Numbered from the stretch's first letter, positions 25,961-35,804 are shown. The stretch is 64,000 nt of DNA from Demequina maris (GCF_000971155.1 NZ_BBLX01000005.1:202720-266719); one strand, 5' to 3'. Notes: generated by a model from the letters alone, not told the origin. Translations and numbers: made by a program.

Positions 25961-26371
25961 GTGGAGGAGGACCGCAAGCGCCAGAGGTCCCGGTCCGACG
26001 AGGCTTCCCGCGGGAGAATCTCCCGCCTCGCGGCGATCGGCGTGGCGGTCGAGGCGGTCGGCATGGCGGTCGCCGCCGTCGCCTACGCGGTCCATGCGAC
26101 CTCGCTGCCCGAGCCGGCCTTCGCCGTGGGGCTCGCGGCCTTCTTCGGCCTCACCGCGGCGGGTCTGCTGATGGCGGCCCGTGCGCTCGACCGCGGGGCA
26201 CGCTGGGCGGTCTCAGCGGCCCTCACCTGGCAGGCGCTGCAGACGCTGGCCGGCATCAACCTCACCGGCGTCCGCCCGGCGCTCGGCATCCCGGTCGCGG
26301 TGCTCGGCGTCGTCGTGGGCGTCGCGGTGCTAGTCGCCGGCCGGTCCGCGTTCCGGCCCGACGAGGGCTGA
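25961..26371 (+). CDS. Small integral membrane protein
   Basis: 136 residues: a charged N-terminus (EEDRKRQRSRSDEASRGR) followed by four hydrophobic segments. The family is not named, but the size and position beside whiB1 recall the mycobacterial membrane protein Rv3217c. GTG 25961 was chosen because GGGAGGGGG lies directly upstream; an upstream ATG at 25907 is possible. The last 42 bp overlap the end of the converging FtsK-like gene. Confidence 0.7.
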   Translation: MEEDRKRQRSRSDEASRGRISRLAAIGVAVEAVGMAVAAVAYAVHATSLPEPAFAVGLAAFFGLTAAGLLMAARALDRGARWAVSAALTWQALQTLAGINLTGVRPALGIPVAVLGVVVGVAVLVAGRSAFRPDEG

Positions 26372-29227
26372 GGGTCCGCACGCGGCGCGCAGCTGCGCCG
26401 TCTCGAGCACCCCGTCCCGCCTCACCACCACCCGTCCGCGCGGCGGCGACGGCTCCGCCACCCCCGGCGGCGCGATGATCGCGAGCTCGCGCAGGCGCAT
26501 GGGCGTGGGCTCGACCACGACCGCGACCGCGGCGCCGCTCCCGACCCGCTCCCCGACCTCCGCCTCCACGCCCGCGCATTCGAGCGCGCGGAGCGCGTCG
26601 TCCCGCGCGGGACCGGCGGGTCCCACCACGACGACGCCGGCGCGCGGCAGCACGAGGGGCCGCGCGTCGTCGCCCACCACCCCGACCGCGCGGTCCGGCA
26701 GGTCCGCCGGGCACGCGAGCGGTCGCACGAGCGCGTCGCTCGCGGTGGCCGACGCCCGGACGATGCGGCATTCGCCGGCGCCGCGCACGGTCACGGCGAC
26801 GCCGCGCCCGGGCTCCGGCGCCAGGCCCACGAGGTCGGGCGGCACGCCCCACAGGGCCTGCTCGACGCGGTCGAGGCCGCCGAGCACGATCACGAGGCCC
26901 GCGCGCGCCGCCCAGCGGGTGCCCCAGCCCGGCCCGCACGCGAGCGCGACCGGCACGATCCGGGCCGCGTCCTCGAGCGCCTGGGCGGCCCCGCGCACGA
27001 GCGGCTCGAGCGCCGCGCACGCGAGCTCCGCATCGTCCACCAGCAGCGCGGGAGGGCGCGCCGAGGGCACGAGCGCGAGCGTGCGGGCCGCCTCGCGCGG
27101 GTCCGACGGCAGGCGGACCGCCCCGGGGACCGCGGCGGCGATCGCATCGAGGGTGCCCGTCCTCCCCGATCCGCGCGGGCCCACGACGACGCACGGCCCG
27201 GCGGTCGCCTGCCAGGCGAGGGGGACGCGTGAGCGCCTCTCCGGAAGGTCGAGCCAGCCGAGCGCCCCGGCGGGCACCGGGCGCCCGGCCGGTTCGGGTG
27301 CGAGCCACAGCGGAGCGCTCCGGGGCGCGCCGCGCCACCGCGCGGCGGCGACGTCCACGAGGGACCGCGACGCCGGCTCCGGCCCGCCGCACGGCCGGAC
27401 CGTGGGACGCGCGTCCGCGAGCGGCAGCAGCGTCTGCATCGTCGTCCGGCAATGAGGGGACAGCAGCACGGCGCGCCCCGGGGCCGAGGCCGGCAGTGCG
27501 GCCGCGGCCGCGTCGCCGACAAGGTCCTGGGACTCGACTGGCGTCGCGGTGCGCAGGGCGATCACGGTCGACACGTTCGCCCGGATCGCGGGGGTGACGG
27601 CGCCGGCCGGGCGCTGAGTCGCGAGCACGAGGTGCATGCCGAGCGCGCGCCCCTGCGCCGCGAGGCGCGCCAGCTCGGGCAGGAAGCCCGGGTCGAGCGT
27701 CGCGAGCTCCTGGAACTCGTCGACGACCACGAGCAGGCGCGGCGGCGAGCTCCCCGGACCCGCCTCCCACGCCGCCCACGATGGCAGTCCCGCCGCGGCG
27801 AGGGCGCGCTTGCGCTCGCGCAGCTCGTGCGCGAGCCCTTGCAGCGCCCGCCGTGCCGAGGCGGGCTCGAGGTCGGTGAGCATCCCGCGCACGTGCGGCA
27901 GCGCCGCGCAGCCGCCGAGCCCCGCGCCCGCCTTGAGGTCGACGAGCGCGATGCCGAGGCCGCCCGGGTCGTGGCCGAGGGCGAGGCCGGCCACGAGCGT
28001 CTCGAGCAGCGCGGACTTGCCCGCGCCGGTGGTGCCGGCGACGAGCAGGTGGGGGCCGTCGCGGTCGAGATCCACGTCGACGGGGCCGCTCGCGTCGAGG
28101 CCGATGCGGGCGACGAGCCGGCGTCCCGGCCCCGGGGGCGGGGTCGGCGGTGGGAGGTCGGCCCACCGCACCACCGCGGGCAGGGTGGCGGGCCGCGTGG
28201 ACGCCTGGGCCCTCGCGAGCGCGTCCGCGGTGCGCGGCGCGACCGCCGCGACGTGCCAGGGAGCCGGGCGGCCGTCGCGCCGGATCTCGCCGACGTCCGT
28301 GTCGATCACGGTGGCGGCCTCGGAGGGCGGGTCGCTGCCGGCCGGCACGAGGCGCACCTCACCGTCGCCGAGGGCGCCGTCCAGCCACCGCATCCAGTCC
28401 TCGTGGAGAGGCGGAGGTGCGGCGGCCCGGCACGCGAGCGCGATGGCCCGCACCACGGCGGGGGCGTCCGCTCCTGTCACGGCGATCGGAGCGGAAAGGC
28501 CGGTGAGCGCCTCGAGCCCGACGGGACGCGGCGGCGAGGCGTGGCTCCGCCCCCGGACGAGCGCCGCGACGGCGAGTCCGAGCGGCGCGACGGCCATGGC
28601 GAGCGCGACGGCCCACCGGCCCGTCGCGGCACCGACGGCGACCGCGCCCGCGGTCGCGCCGCCGAGACCCGCGAGCATCGTCGCCGGGCGGGGCGGGGCG
28701 ACGGGGGCCCGGGTCGCATCGTCCGCCGTGGCCGACGGGTCGATCCATCGCAGCGCGCTCGCGCCCGCGAGCAGGAGGTCGCCGTGGCGCAGCCGTCGGC
28801 GGCGCCGTCCCACGCGGCGCGTGCGCCCGTCGCGCACCCGCAGCGTCCCGTTGCGCGAGCCGAGGTCCCGCACGCGGCCGGCGGCGTCGAGCGCGAGGTG
28901 GCGGCCGCTCAGGGTCGGGTCGGCCAGCGGGCGGTCACCTGCCCGTCCGACGACGAGCCCGCCGCGCGCGCAGGCGAGGGTCGCGCCTGCATCGGGTCCT
29001 GCGACGACGCGCAGATGCGGGCCGCCGGGTGGCGACGGGTCCGGACCGGGGGCGAGGGTGAGGAGCGCGCCCTCCACGAACGGCGGCAGGCCCGCGCGGT
29101 GCCCGCCGTCGAGCCGGGCGCCTCCGCACCAGACCGCCGCGGGCGCGCGCACGGCGGTGAGCACCGTCCCCAGCGGCGTGCCGGGGTCGACCTCGACGTC
29201 GCCGGCTCCCTCGACCGTCACGATCAT
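26330..29227 (-). CDS. FHA-domain FtsK/SpoIIIE (EssC-like) ATPase
   Basis: 965 residues. An N-terminal FHA domain (about 75-150: VVGRAGDRPLADPTLSGRH, then LGSRNGT) is followed by a pair of hydrophobic segments near 190-220. The first FtsK ATPase has Walker A GTTGAGKS near residue 395 and Walker B LLVVVDEFQEL near 505. A second ATPase retains GPRGSGRTG and LLVDDAEL but is divergent, and a third region (VVVVGPAGPARDD) looks degenerate. The order FHA-TM-multiple FtsK domains is that of EssC/EccC, the type VII secretion motor. No WXG100, EccB, EccD or MycP gene is nearby, so the role is open: an orphan secretion motor or a distinct process. Confidence 0.85.
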   Translation of the reverse strand: MIVTVEGAGDVEVDPGTPLGTVLTAVRAPAAVWCGGARLDGGHRAGLPPFVEGALLTLAPGPDPSPPGGPHLRVVAGPDAGATLACARGGLVVGRAGDRPLADPTLSGRHLALDAAGRVRDLGSRNGTLRVRDGRTRRVGRRRRRLRHGDLLLAGASALRWIDPSATADDATRAPVAPPRPATMLAGLGGATAGAVAVGAATGRWAVALAMAVAPLGLAVAALVRGRSHASPPRPVGLEALTGLSAPIAVTGADAPAVVRAIALACRAAAPPPLHEDWMRWLDGALGDGEVRLVPAGSDPPSEAATVIDTDVGEIRRDGRPAPWHVAAVAPRTADALARAQASTRPATLPAVVRWADLPPPTPPPGPGRRLVARIGLDASGPVDVDLDRDGPHLLVAGTTGAGKSALLETLVAGLALGHDPGGLGIALVDLKAGAGLGGCAALPHVRGMLTDLEPASARRALQGLAHELRERKRALAAAGLPSWAAWEAGPGSSPPRLLVVVDEFQELATLDPGFLPELARLAAQGRALGMHLVLATQRPAGAVTPAIRANVSTVIALRTATPVESQDLVGDAAAAALPASAPGRAVLLSPHCRTTMQTLLPLADARPTVRPCGGPEPASRSLVDVAAARWRGAPRSAPLWLAPEPAGRPVPAGALGWLDLPERRSRVPLAWQATAGPCVVVGPRGSGRTGTLDAIAAAVPGAVRLPSDPREAARTLALVPSARPPALLVDDAELACAALEPLVRGAAQALEDAARIVPVALACGPGWGTRWAARAGLVIVLGGLDRVEQALWGVPPDLVGLAPEPGRGVAVTVRGAGECRIVRASATASDALVRPLACPADLPDRAVGVVGDDARPLVLPRAGVVVVGPAGPARDDALRALECAGVEAEVGERVGSGAAVAVVVEPTPMRLRELAIIAPPGVAEPSPPRGRVVVRRDGVLETAQLRAACGPSALVGPERGPAGD

Positions 29228-29299
29228 GCGGACATCGGACCCGACGGTGCGAGCCGGAGGCGAGGGGCGTGGGGCGATCGGTGGACAACCGCCGACGCG

Positions 29300-31417
29300 T
29301 CAGGGGCTGGTGACCTCGGCTCGCGCACCGGCTGCGATCGGCTCGAGCGTGCCGTCCTCGCCCACGATCCCGGCGTACCAGGAGTACCGGCGGTCGAAGT
29401 AGGTGCGTGGGATGCCCTGCAGCTCGTAGCTCGCCTGGCGCACGCTGGACTCGACCACGACCGCGGGTTCCGAGGCCCACTCGAACCACTCCGGGTTCCG
29501 GGTGAGCACCACGGGCGCGGTGTCCCACGCCCCGGCCATCGTCGCGACCTCGTCCGGGTCGAGCGCGGCGAGCGCGAGCACGGTGGGCTCGTCGCACATC
29601 ACCCGCAGCGAGCCGAAGTGCGAGGACGTGCCGGCCAGGATGATCGGCCGGTCCGGGGCCACCGCGCACAGCTCCTCGAGCTGGTCGTAGGCGCCGCCCA
29701 TCTCGCGCACGAACACGGGAGTCGCGGCGGACACGGGCAGGTCGGAGCCGGGCGCGAGCGACACCCAGGTGGTGAGCGGCAGCACCACGAAGGCGCCCGC
29801 CGCGACACGCCTGGCCAGGGAGCGCCACCCGGGCCGCAGCCGGTCGATGAGCCACCATGCGGCGACGGCGGCCGCGATCGCGAAGCCGGGCAGGGTCGCG
29901 GGCTCGAAGCGGCGGAAGGCCCACAGCTGGTCGGGCACCACCTCGGGGTTCCAGAAGTACAGCAGCGACGTCGGCAGCACCGCGCCGAGCAGCAGCGCCC
30001 AGCCGGGCCGGCGGCGGATCATCCATGTGGTCGCGAGCCCGAAGCCGACGATGCCCAGCAGCACGAGCGGCCACGTGAGGTAGTACGACACCCACGCGAC
30101 CGTGTGCTCGGCGTAGGTGCGGGTGGGCTCGACCTCGAGGCCCTGCGACGCCTGGAAAGACCCGACGACGTTGTTCGTGAACTGATCGACGCTCGACTCG
30201 GTGCCCCGGTGCGCCGTCATCCACAGGGGGCGCGAGGCGAGGACGAGCAGCAGCCCCGAGACGGCCGCCCCGACGATGCGTGCGCCGCGGACGCCCAGGA
30301 GGTCGCGCGCGCCGGTCGCGACCCGGTCGCCGCCGCCGAGCCACGACAGCGTCCACACCGCGAGCACGATCACGAGCGCGCCGTAGCCGACCATCAGCGT
30401 GACGGCCTGGTCGGCGAGGCGGTCCGCATACCCCTCGCTCCACCGCCACAGCGCCGCGTAGCCGGCGTAGACCGCGACAGCCTGCAGCGCGAGCGCCGCC
30501 ATCCCGGCGCCGGCACGACGCGCGCGCGGGCCGTCGGACAGGGCCAGGGCGAGCAGCGCCGCGGCGATGAGACCCGCGGCGAAGGCCGCGCCGTCGATGC
30601 GGATGAAGGTGGTGGCGCCGGAGGCCGCGGCGCCGAGCAGCAGGGGACCCGTGCGGCGGTCCTCGACGCCGCGCCACAGCCACAGCGCCGAGGCGAGCAC
30701 CAGCACCAGGGTGAGCGGCTCGGTGTACGCGGCCCGGGACAGGCCGATGTGGGACACCGACAGCGCGACCGCGGCGGCCGGCGCGAGCGAGGCGAGCGGG
30801 CCGAGCATGCGCCGCGCGAGCACGTACACGGCCAGGATCCCGACGGCGCCCACGAGGGTGTTGGCGATCAGCACCCCGCGGTCGCCGCCGACCCAGCCGC
30901 CCACGGCGATGAGCGCGGACAGCATGCGCGCGCCCTGCGGCTGCACCGCGTCGCCCCGCAGGTTCCACGCCTGCGACGCGTCCGCGAGGACGGTGCCGTC
31001 CACGCCCGCGGCGTCGATCGCGCCGAGCGTGGGGATGTCCGAGCTGGGATGGTCGACGAGCCACAGCCCCGCGAGCGACAGGAAGCCGGGGTCGCGCACG
31101 ACGATGAGGTACTCGGCGTGCATGACCGCGTTGACGACTGCCCATGCGCCCGTGCCGGCCAGCGCGAGCACGGCGCCGCGGCGGTCGGCCGCCGCGACCC
31201 GGACGGGCGCGGGGACGATGCGCCACGCGAGCGCGACGCCGGCGGCGGCCGTGGGCAGCACGGTCCACGGCTCGTGCAGCCCGACGGACGCCCACAGGCC
31301 GGCGGCCAGGGCGAGCACGACGAGGGCGAGCACGATGCGCTCGGGAGCGGCCACGAGCGCGCCCGCAGCGCGCGGGGCGGCGGGGGCCTGGGCCTGGCGG
31401 AGGGCGGGTCGCGTCAC
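29300..31417 (-). CDS. Large polytopic membrane protein, GT-C glycosyltransferase-like
   Basis: 705 residues with about 12 membrane segments, then a C-terminal extracytoplasmic domain of ~150 residues. A loop after the first helices holds an acidic DPGFLSLAGLWLVDHPSSDI, and the topology resembles lipid-phosphosugar-dependent GT-C enzymes, but no diagnostic motif proves this. GTG 31417 is preferred because minus-strand TACGCT ends 8 nt upstream; an in-frame GTG at 31423 also exists. It is divergent from the response-regulator gene. Function unassigned. Confidence 0.7.
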   Translation of the reverse strand: MTRPALRQAQAPAAPRAAGALVAAPERIVLALVVLALAAGLWASVGLHEPWTVLPTAAAGVALAWRIVPAPVRVAAADRRGAVLALAGTGAWAVVNAVMHAEYLIVVRDPGFLSLAGLWLVDHPSSDIPTLGAIDAAGVDGTVLADASQAWNLRGDAVQPQGARMLSALIAVGGWVGGDRGVLIANTLVGAVGILAVYVLARRMLGPLASLAPAAAVALSVSHIGLSRAAYTEPLTLVLVLASALWLWRGVEDRRTGPLLLGAAASGATTFIRIDGAAFAAGLIAAALLALALSDGPRARRAGAGMAALALQAVAVYAGYAALWRWSEGYADRLADQAVTLMVGYGALVIVLAVWTLSWLGGGDRVATGARDLLGVRGARIVGAAVSGLLLVLASRPLWMTAHRGTESSVDQFTNNVVGSFQASQGLEVEPTRTYAEHTVAWVSYYLTWPLVLLGIVGFGLATTWMIRRRPGWALLLGAVLPTSLLYFWNPEVVPDQLWAFRRFEPATLPGFAIAAAVAAWWLIDRLRPGWRSLARRVAAGAFVVLPLTTWVSLAPGSDLPVSAATPVFVREMGGAYDQLEELCAVAPDRPIILAGTSSHFGSLRVMCDEPTVLALAALDPDEVATMAGAWDTAPVVLTRNPEWFEWASEPAVVVESSVRQASYELQGIPRTYFDRRYSWYAGIVGEDGTLEPIAAGARAEVTSP

Positions 31418-31476
31418 GGCCACCCAGCGTATCCGTGCCGGTACGCCCCGCTCGCGGGCGCGACCGGGGGCGGTCG

Positions 31477-31504
31477 TTGCAAACTGCGTCCTCCCGGGTA
31501 CTGT
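31477..31504 (+). promoter_or_regulatory. Promoter of the response-regulator gene
   Basis: TTGCAA (31477-31482) and TACTGT (31499-31504) are 16 bp apart. The -10 box ends 6 nt before ATG 31511, so transcription would start at or next to the start codon. Confidence 0.7.
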
Positions 31505-31510
31505 AACTGC

Positions 31511-32188
31511 ATGACGCGAATTGTTTTGGTCGAAGATGACCCGACCATTTCAGAACCCTTGACCCGTGCTTTGGGCAGGGAGGGGTACGACGTCGAGTGG
31601 CATGGCACCGGCGCAGGAGGGGTCGGGGCATCCGATGACGCGGACCTGGTGATCCTTGACCTGGGCCTGCCCGACATCGACGGCGTGGACGTCGCCCGAC
31701 GCATCCGCGACAAGGGCCTCCAGGTGCCGATCCTCATGCTCACCGCGCGTGCCGACGAGGTCGACCTGGTGGTCGGCCTCGACGCCGGCGCGGACGACTA
31801 CGTGACCAAGCCCTTCCGCCTCGCCGAGCTGCTCGCCCGCGTGCGCGCGCTGCTGCGTCGCCGCACCGGCACCGAGTCCGGCGTCGACATCGAGGCCGGC
31901 GGCGTCCGCATCGACGTGGCCGGCCACCGCGCCTACCTCGACGGCGCCGAGCTGCAGCTGAGCGGCAAGGAGTTCGACCTGCTCCAGGTGCTCGTCTCCA
32001 ACGCCGGCTCGGTGGTGTCGCGCGACACCCTCATGCGCGAGGTGTGGTCCGCGGATCCGGGCGCGCCGTCGAAGACCCTCGACATGCACGTCTCGTGGCT
32101 GCGCCGCAAGCTCGGCGACGACGCCTCCCAGCCGCACTTCATCACGACGGTGCGGGGCATGGGCTTCCGCTTCGAGAACGGCGCCTGA
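31511..32188 (+). CDS. OmpR/PhoB-family response regulator
   Basis: 225 residues. The receiver has the acidic pair EDD (residues 8-10), phosphoacceptor D50 in VILDLGLPD, T in LTARA and K in YVTKPF. The C-terminal winged helix (about 128-222) has LSGKEFDLLQVLVSNAG, DMHVSWLRRKLG and TTVRGMGFRF. It regulates transcription when phosphorylated by the kinase encoded just downstream. The mRNA appears leaderless. The target genes are unknown. Confidence 0.93.
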   Translation: MTRIVLVEDDPTISEPLTRALGREGYDVEWHGTGAGGVGASDDADLVILDLGLPDIDGVDVARRIRDKGLQVPILMLTARADEVDLVVGLDAGADDYVTKPFRLAELLARVRALLRRRTGTESGVDIEAGGVRIDVAGHRAYLDGAELQLSGKEFDLLQVLVSNAGSVVSRDTLMREVWSADPGAPSKTLDMHVSWLRRKLGDDASQPHFITTVRGMGFRFENGA

Positions 32189-32196
32189 GGGGACCC

Positions 32197-33510
32197 GTGC
32201 GCCGGCGCGTCCTCGCCGCGACCTTCTCCGCGCTCGCGGTCGCGGTCATCATGCTGGGCATCCCGCTCGCGGTGGCGGCCGCGCAGATCATGCGCGACGA
32301 TGCGCTGCGCAGCCTCGACCAGCGCGCGACCGTCGCGGCGCGCGCGCTCGAGGTGCGCTACCTCTCGGGCGAGTCGATCACCGAGAACAACGTCGCGTCG
32401 TTCGTCTCGACCAGCCCGGGCGCGCCGGAGTACATGTACGTCCGCCTGCCCGACGGCACCACGCTGTCGGCGGGCGAGGAGCCCCAGCCCGCGTACTCCG
32501 AGGGCCACACCACCGACTCGGGCCTCGTGGTGCTCGCCTACCTGTCGAAGTGGGACGTGTTCTGGCAGGCGGCGCGCATCGTGGGCCTGGTGCTCGCGAG
32601 CGGCACCGTCGCGATCGTGGCGGGCGCCGCGATGGCGATCTGGCAGGCCAACCGGCTGTCGGCGCCGCTCGTGTACCTCGCTGCCTCGGCCGAGCAGCTC
32701 GGCTCGGGGCAGGTGCGGCCGCGGCTCGAGAAGACCGGCATCGAGGAGATCGACCTGGTCGCGGAGGAGCTCGCGCGGTCGTCGGACCGCATGGCCGCGC
32801 GCCTCGCGACCGAGCGGCAGTTCGCCGCCGACGCCTCGCACCAGCTCCGCACCCCGCTGACGGCGCTGACGATGCGCCTCGAGGAGATCGCGGTGCTCAC
32901 CGAGCAGGACGAGGTGCGCGAGGAGGCCGAGCGGTCCCTCGAGCAGGTGGAGCGGCTCGTGGGCGTCGTCGACGAGCTCCTCGGTCGGTCGCGGCGGGCG
33001 CTCGGCTCGGGCACCGAGCTCGTGCAGCTCGACGAGGTCTTCAACCAGCAGCGGGAGGAGTGGGTCGCAGCCTTCGAGCAGGCCGGCCGCCGCCTCGTCG
33101 TCACCCCGACGCGCTCGACGGTGTTCGCGACTCCCGGCGGGCTCGCCCAGGTGCTCGCGACGCTCATCGAGAACTCGCTCAAGCACGGCGGCGGCACCAC
33201 CCGCGTCGCCGCACGGCAGTCGGGCCAGAACCACGCGGTGGTCATCGAGGTCGCCGACGAGGGCCCGGGCGTGCCCGAGGAGCTCGCGCCGCGCATCTTC
33301 GAGCGCGAGGTGACCTCGGGCCGCGGCACCGGGCTGGGCCTCGCGCTCGCCCGCGACCTCGTCACCGCGGACGGCGGCCGCCTCGAGCTCGCGCAGCGTG
33401 TCCCCGCGACCTTCGCGGTCTTCCTCCAGGGCGTGCCGCACATGGTCGACATCGAGGAGATCGTGCCGCACTCGCGGCAGATCGACCGGCGTCGCCGCCG
33501 CCGCCGCTGA
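32197..33510 (+). CDS. Two-component sensor histidine kinase
   Basis: 437 residues. An N-terminal membrane segment (about 7-29), a short extracytoplasmic sensor (about 30-115), a second segment (about 125-148) and a HAMP-like linker follow in order. HisKA has FAADASHQLRTPLTALTMRL with the phosphoacceptor His. The HATPase has N-box TLIENSLKHGG, G1 DEGPGVP and G2 GRGTGLGLALA. The C-terminus is Arg-rich. GTG 32197 lies 8 nt after the regulator stop, with GAGGGGA as ribosome site, so the pair is an operon. It is the cognate kinase of the preceding regulator. Its stop abuts the convergent GtrA gene. Confidence 0.92.
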   Translation: MRRRVLAATFSALAVAVIMLGIPLAVAAAQIMRDDALRSLDQRATVAARALEVRYLSGESITENNVASFVSTSPGAPEYMYVRLPDGTTLSAGEEPQPAYSEGHTTDSGLVVLAYLSKWDVFWQAARIVGLVLASGTVAIVAGAAMAIWQANRLSAPLVYLAASAEQLGSGQVRPRLEKTGIEEIDLVAEELARSSDRMAARLATERQFAADASHQLRTPLTALTMRLEEIAVLTEQDEVREEAERSLEQVERLVGVVDELLGRSRRALGSGTELVQLDEVFNQQREEWVAAFEQAGRRLVVTPTRSTVFATPGGLAQVLATLIENSLKHGGGTTRVAARQSGQNHAVVIEVADEGPGVPEELAPRIFEREVTSGRGTGLGLALARDLVTADGGRLELAQRVPATFAVFLQGVPHMVDIEEIVPHSRQIDRRRRRRR

Positions 33511-34014
33511 CTACCGGTCGTCGCGCGTGTCGGGCGCGGGGGCGACCGCCGCATCGTCCCCCGCGGGGGAGTCGAAGACGAACAGTGCGTAGCCCACGTA
33601 GCGCGTGATCGTCCCGAGACCGATGCCGACGAGCGACGCGACGTTGTCCGCGAGCAGGCTCGTGAAGCCCCACCAGTGGTGGGAGACGAACAGCGTGCCC
33701 GCCTCCACGGCGAGCGCGGCCCCGTTGACGAGGCCGAACAGCACCAGCTCCCGCGCGGGGCGGTGGCGCCGCCGGCCGCGGTACGTCCACTCGCGGTGCG
33801 CCACCCACGCGAAGAGGATCGACACGAGCGTGGCGATGATCTTGGCCGTCACCACGCGGTCGTCGTCGCCCGCGATCTCGGCGTCCGGTGACAGCGGGCC
33901 GAGGCGCAGCAGGTTGAAGACGCCGAGGTTGACGACGATGCCGGCGACCCCGACGACGCCGAACCTCGCGAGCTCGCCGGCGCGCTCGCGCACCCAGCGG
34001 AGGAGGACGGTCAC
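33511..34014 (-). CDS. GtrA-family membrane protein
   Basis: 167 residues with four hydrophobic segments: ARFGVVGVAGIVVNLGVFNLL is the characteristic first helix (cut into ARFGVVGVAG and IVVNLGVFNLL), followed by FAWVAHREWTYRG and YVGYALFVF. GtrA proteins are thought to flip polyprenyl-phosphate-linked sugars. GTG 34014 has minus-strand TAGGCT (34023-34028) 8 nt upstream, giving a leaderless mRNA, divergent from purK by 34 bp. It may serve the glycosyltransferases elsewhere in the window. Confidence 0.88.
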   Translation of the reverse strand: MTVLLRWVRERAGELARFGVVGVAGIVVNLGVFNLLRLGPLSPDAEIAGDDDRVVTAKIIATLVSILFAWVAHREWTYRGRRRHRPARELVLFGLVNGAALAVEAGTLFVSHHWWGFTSLLADNVASLVGIGLGTITRYVGYALFVFDSPAGDDAAVAPAPDTRDDR

Positions 34015-34048
34015 GAAGCACGAGCCTAGCCCCCGGTAGTTTTGTCCC

Positions 34049-35191
34049 ATGACCCCGATCGTCGCCGTCGTCGGCGGTGGCCAGCTCGCGCGCATGATGG
34101 CCGGGCCCGCCACCGCTCTTGGCATCACCCTGCGCGTACTCGTCGAGTCGCACGAGGCCGCCGCCGCCCTGCCCGCCCACCAGACCGTGGTGGGCCTGCC
34201 CACCGATCCCGACGCCGTCGCGCGGCTGCTCGCGCACCCGCGTCCCGACGCCCTCACCTGGGAGCACGAGCACATCCCCGCGGACGTGTTCGACGCGGCC
34301 GCGGCCGCCGGGGTGCCCGCCCGCCCCGGCCTGCACGCCCTGCTGTACGCGCAGGACAAGATCGAGATGCGCACGCGGATGGATGCGCTCGGGCTGCCCA
34401 ACCCCGCGTGGCGTCACGTCGAGACCGAGGCGGACGTCGAGGACTTCCTCGCGGTGCACGGCGGCGCGGGCGTCCTCAAGACCGCGCGCGGCGGCTACGA
34501 CGGCAAGGGCGTGCGCGTGATCTCCGCGCCGCACGAGGCGACCGACTGGCTGCGCGCCGCGGCCGACGGCGGCCCGCGTGTGCTGCTCGAGGAGAAGGTG
34601 CCCTTCGACCGCGAGCTCGCCGTGCTGGTCGCACGGCGACCCTCCGGCGAGATGCGCGCGTGGCCCACGGTCGAGTCGATCCAGCGCGCGGGCGTGTGCT
34701 CGGAGGTCATCGCGCCGGCACCCGGCCTGTCCGCTGAGCTCGACGCCGAGGCCGCGGAGATCGCGGAGGCCGTCGCCTCCGGGCTCGACGTCACCGGCGT
34801 GCTCGCCGTCGAGCTGTTCCTCGCCGGCGACCGCATCCTCGTGAACGAGCTCGCGATGCGCCCGCACAACTCCGGCCACTGGACCCTCGACGGCGCGGTC
34901 ACCAGCCAGTTCGAGCAGCACCTGCGCGCCGTGCTCGACGTGCCGCTCGGCGACACCGCGCCCACCGCGCCCTGGACCGTCATGGCCAACGTGCTCGGCG
35001 GGGCGCGCACCACGCTCACCGACGCGCTCGCCGAGGTGGACGATGCGGGCGCCAAGATCCAGCTGTACGGCAAGGGCGTGCGCGCCGGCCGCAAGGTGGG
35101 TCACGTCAACGTGTCCGCGTCGAGCCGCGACGAGGCATACTCGAGGGCCGTCAAGGCGGCGGCCATCGTCCGGGACGGGGGACAGGCATGA
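34049..35191 (+). CDS. purK: N5-carboxyaminoimidazole ribonucleotide synthase PurK
   Basis: 380 residues, ATP-grasp fold. [14 protein letters not shown] is the N-terminal nucleotide loop. [42 protein letters not shown] and [17 protein letters not shown] are diagnostic. It converts AIR plus bicarbonate and ATP to N5-CAIR in purine synthesis. ATG 34049 has TAGTTT (34037-34042) 6 nt upstream, so it is leaderless. The stop overlaps the purE start (ATGA), giving a coupled purKE operon. Confidence 0.96.
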   Translation: MTPIVAVVGGGQLARMMAGPATALGITLRVLVESHEAAAALPAHQTVVGLPTDPDAVARLLAHPRPDALTWEHEHIPADVFDAAAAAGVPARPGLHALLYAQDKIEMRTRMDALGLPNPAWRHVETEADVEDFLAVHGGAGVLKTARGGYDGKGVRVISAPHEATDWLRAAADGGPRVLLEEKVPFDRELAVLVARRPSGEMRAWPTVESIQRAGVCSEVIAPAPGLSAELDAEAAEIAEAVASGLDVTGVLAVELFLAGDRILVNELAMRPHNSGHWTLDGAVTSQFEQHLRAVLDVPLGDTAPTAPWTVMANVLGGARTTLTDALAEVDDAGAKIQLYGKGVRAGRKVGHVNVSASSRDEAYSRAVKAAAIVRDGGQA

Positions 35192-35688
35192 GCATCCGTG
35201 TGGGCATCGTCATGGGGTCGGACTCCGACTGGCCGACCATGAAGGCGGCGGGCGAGGCGCTCGACGAGTTCGGCATCGCGTACGAGAAGGACGTGGTGTC
35301 CGCGCACCGCATGCCCGAGCAGATGATCGCGTACGGCCGCGAGGCCGAGTCGCGGGGCCTGTCGGTCATCATCGCCGGCGCGGGCGGCGCGGCGCACCTG
35401 CCCGGCATGCTCGCGTCGGTGACGACGCTGCCGGTCATCGGCGTGCCCGTGGCGCTCAAGCACCTCGACGGCATGGACTCCCTGCTGTCGATCGTGCAGA
35501 TGCCGGCGGGCGTGCCCGTCGCGACCGTGTCGATCGGCGGCGCGCGCAACGCGGGCCTGCTCGCGGCGCGCATCCTCGGCTCCGGCGAGGGCGAGGAGGC
35601 GGCGCGCCTGCGGGAGCGCATGCGCGCGTTCCAGGAGGAGCTGCGCGACCTCGCCTACGCGAAGGGTGAGGCGCTCCGCAACGCCTGA
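35188..35688 (+). CDS. purE: N5-carboxyaminoimidazole ribonucleotide mutase PurE
   Basis: 166 residues. [39 protein letters not shown] and [20 protein letters not shown] are the class I PurE signatures, including the catalytic His in SAHR. It converts N5-CAIR to CAIR, the step after PurK. ATG 35188 overlaps the purK stop. GCATCGTCC begins 4 nt after its stop, and a strong hairpin follows. Confidence 0.96.
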   Translation: MSIRVGIVMGSDSDWPTMKAAGEALDEFGIAYEKDVVSAHRMPEQMIAYGREAESRGLSVIIAGAGGAAHLPGMLASVTTLPVIGVPVALKHLDGMDSLLSIVQMPAGVPVATVSIGGARNAGLLAARILGSGEGEEAARLRERMRAFQEELRDLAYAKGEALRNA

Positions 35689-35758
35689 CGCGCATCGTCC
35701 GGCCCTCCGCCCCACCCGGCCCTCGACGCCACCGGCGCGCGGACCCGGCGGGAACGCT

Positions 35759-35792
35759 GAAGGCCCGGTCCCCTCGCGGGGACCGGGCCTTC
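35759..35792. terminator. Bidirectional terminator between purE and the LCP gene
   Basis: A 15-bp perfect stem (35759-35773 with 35778-35792) with a TCGC tetraloop lies between two converging genes. There is no T-run. Confidence 0.87.
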
Positions 35793-35804
35793 GTGCGTCC
35801 GGGA

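Noticed and set aside
27452..31400. Very long plus-strand open frame opposite the FtsK-like and membrane protein genes, running into the response regulator
   Set aside because: Only the final 225 codons (response regulator from 31511) resemble protein. The rest is the complement of conserved minus-strand genes.
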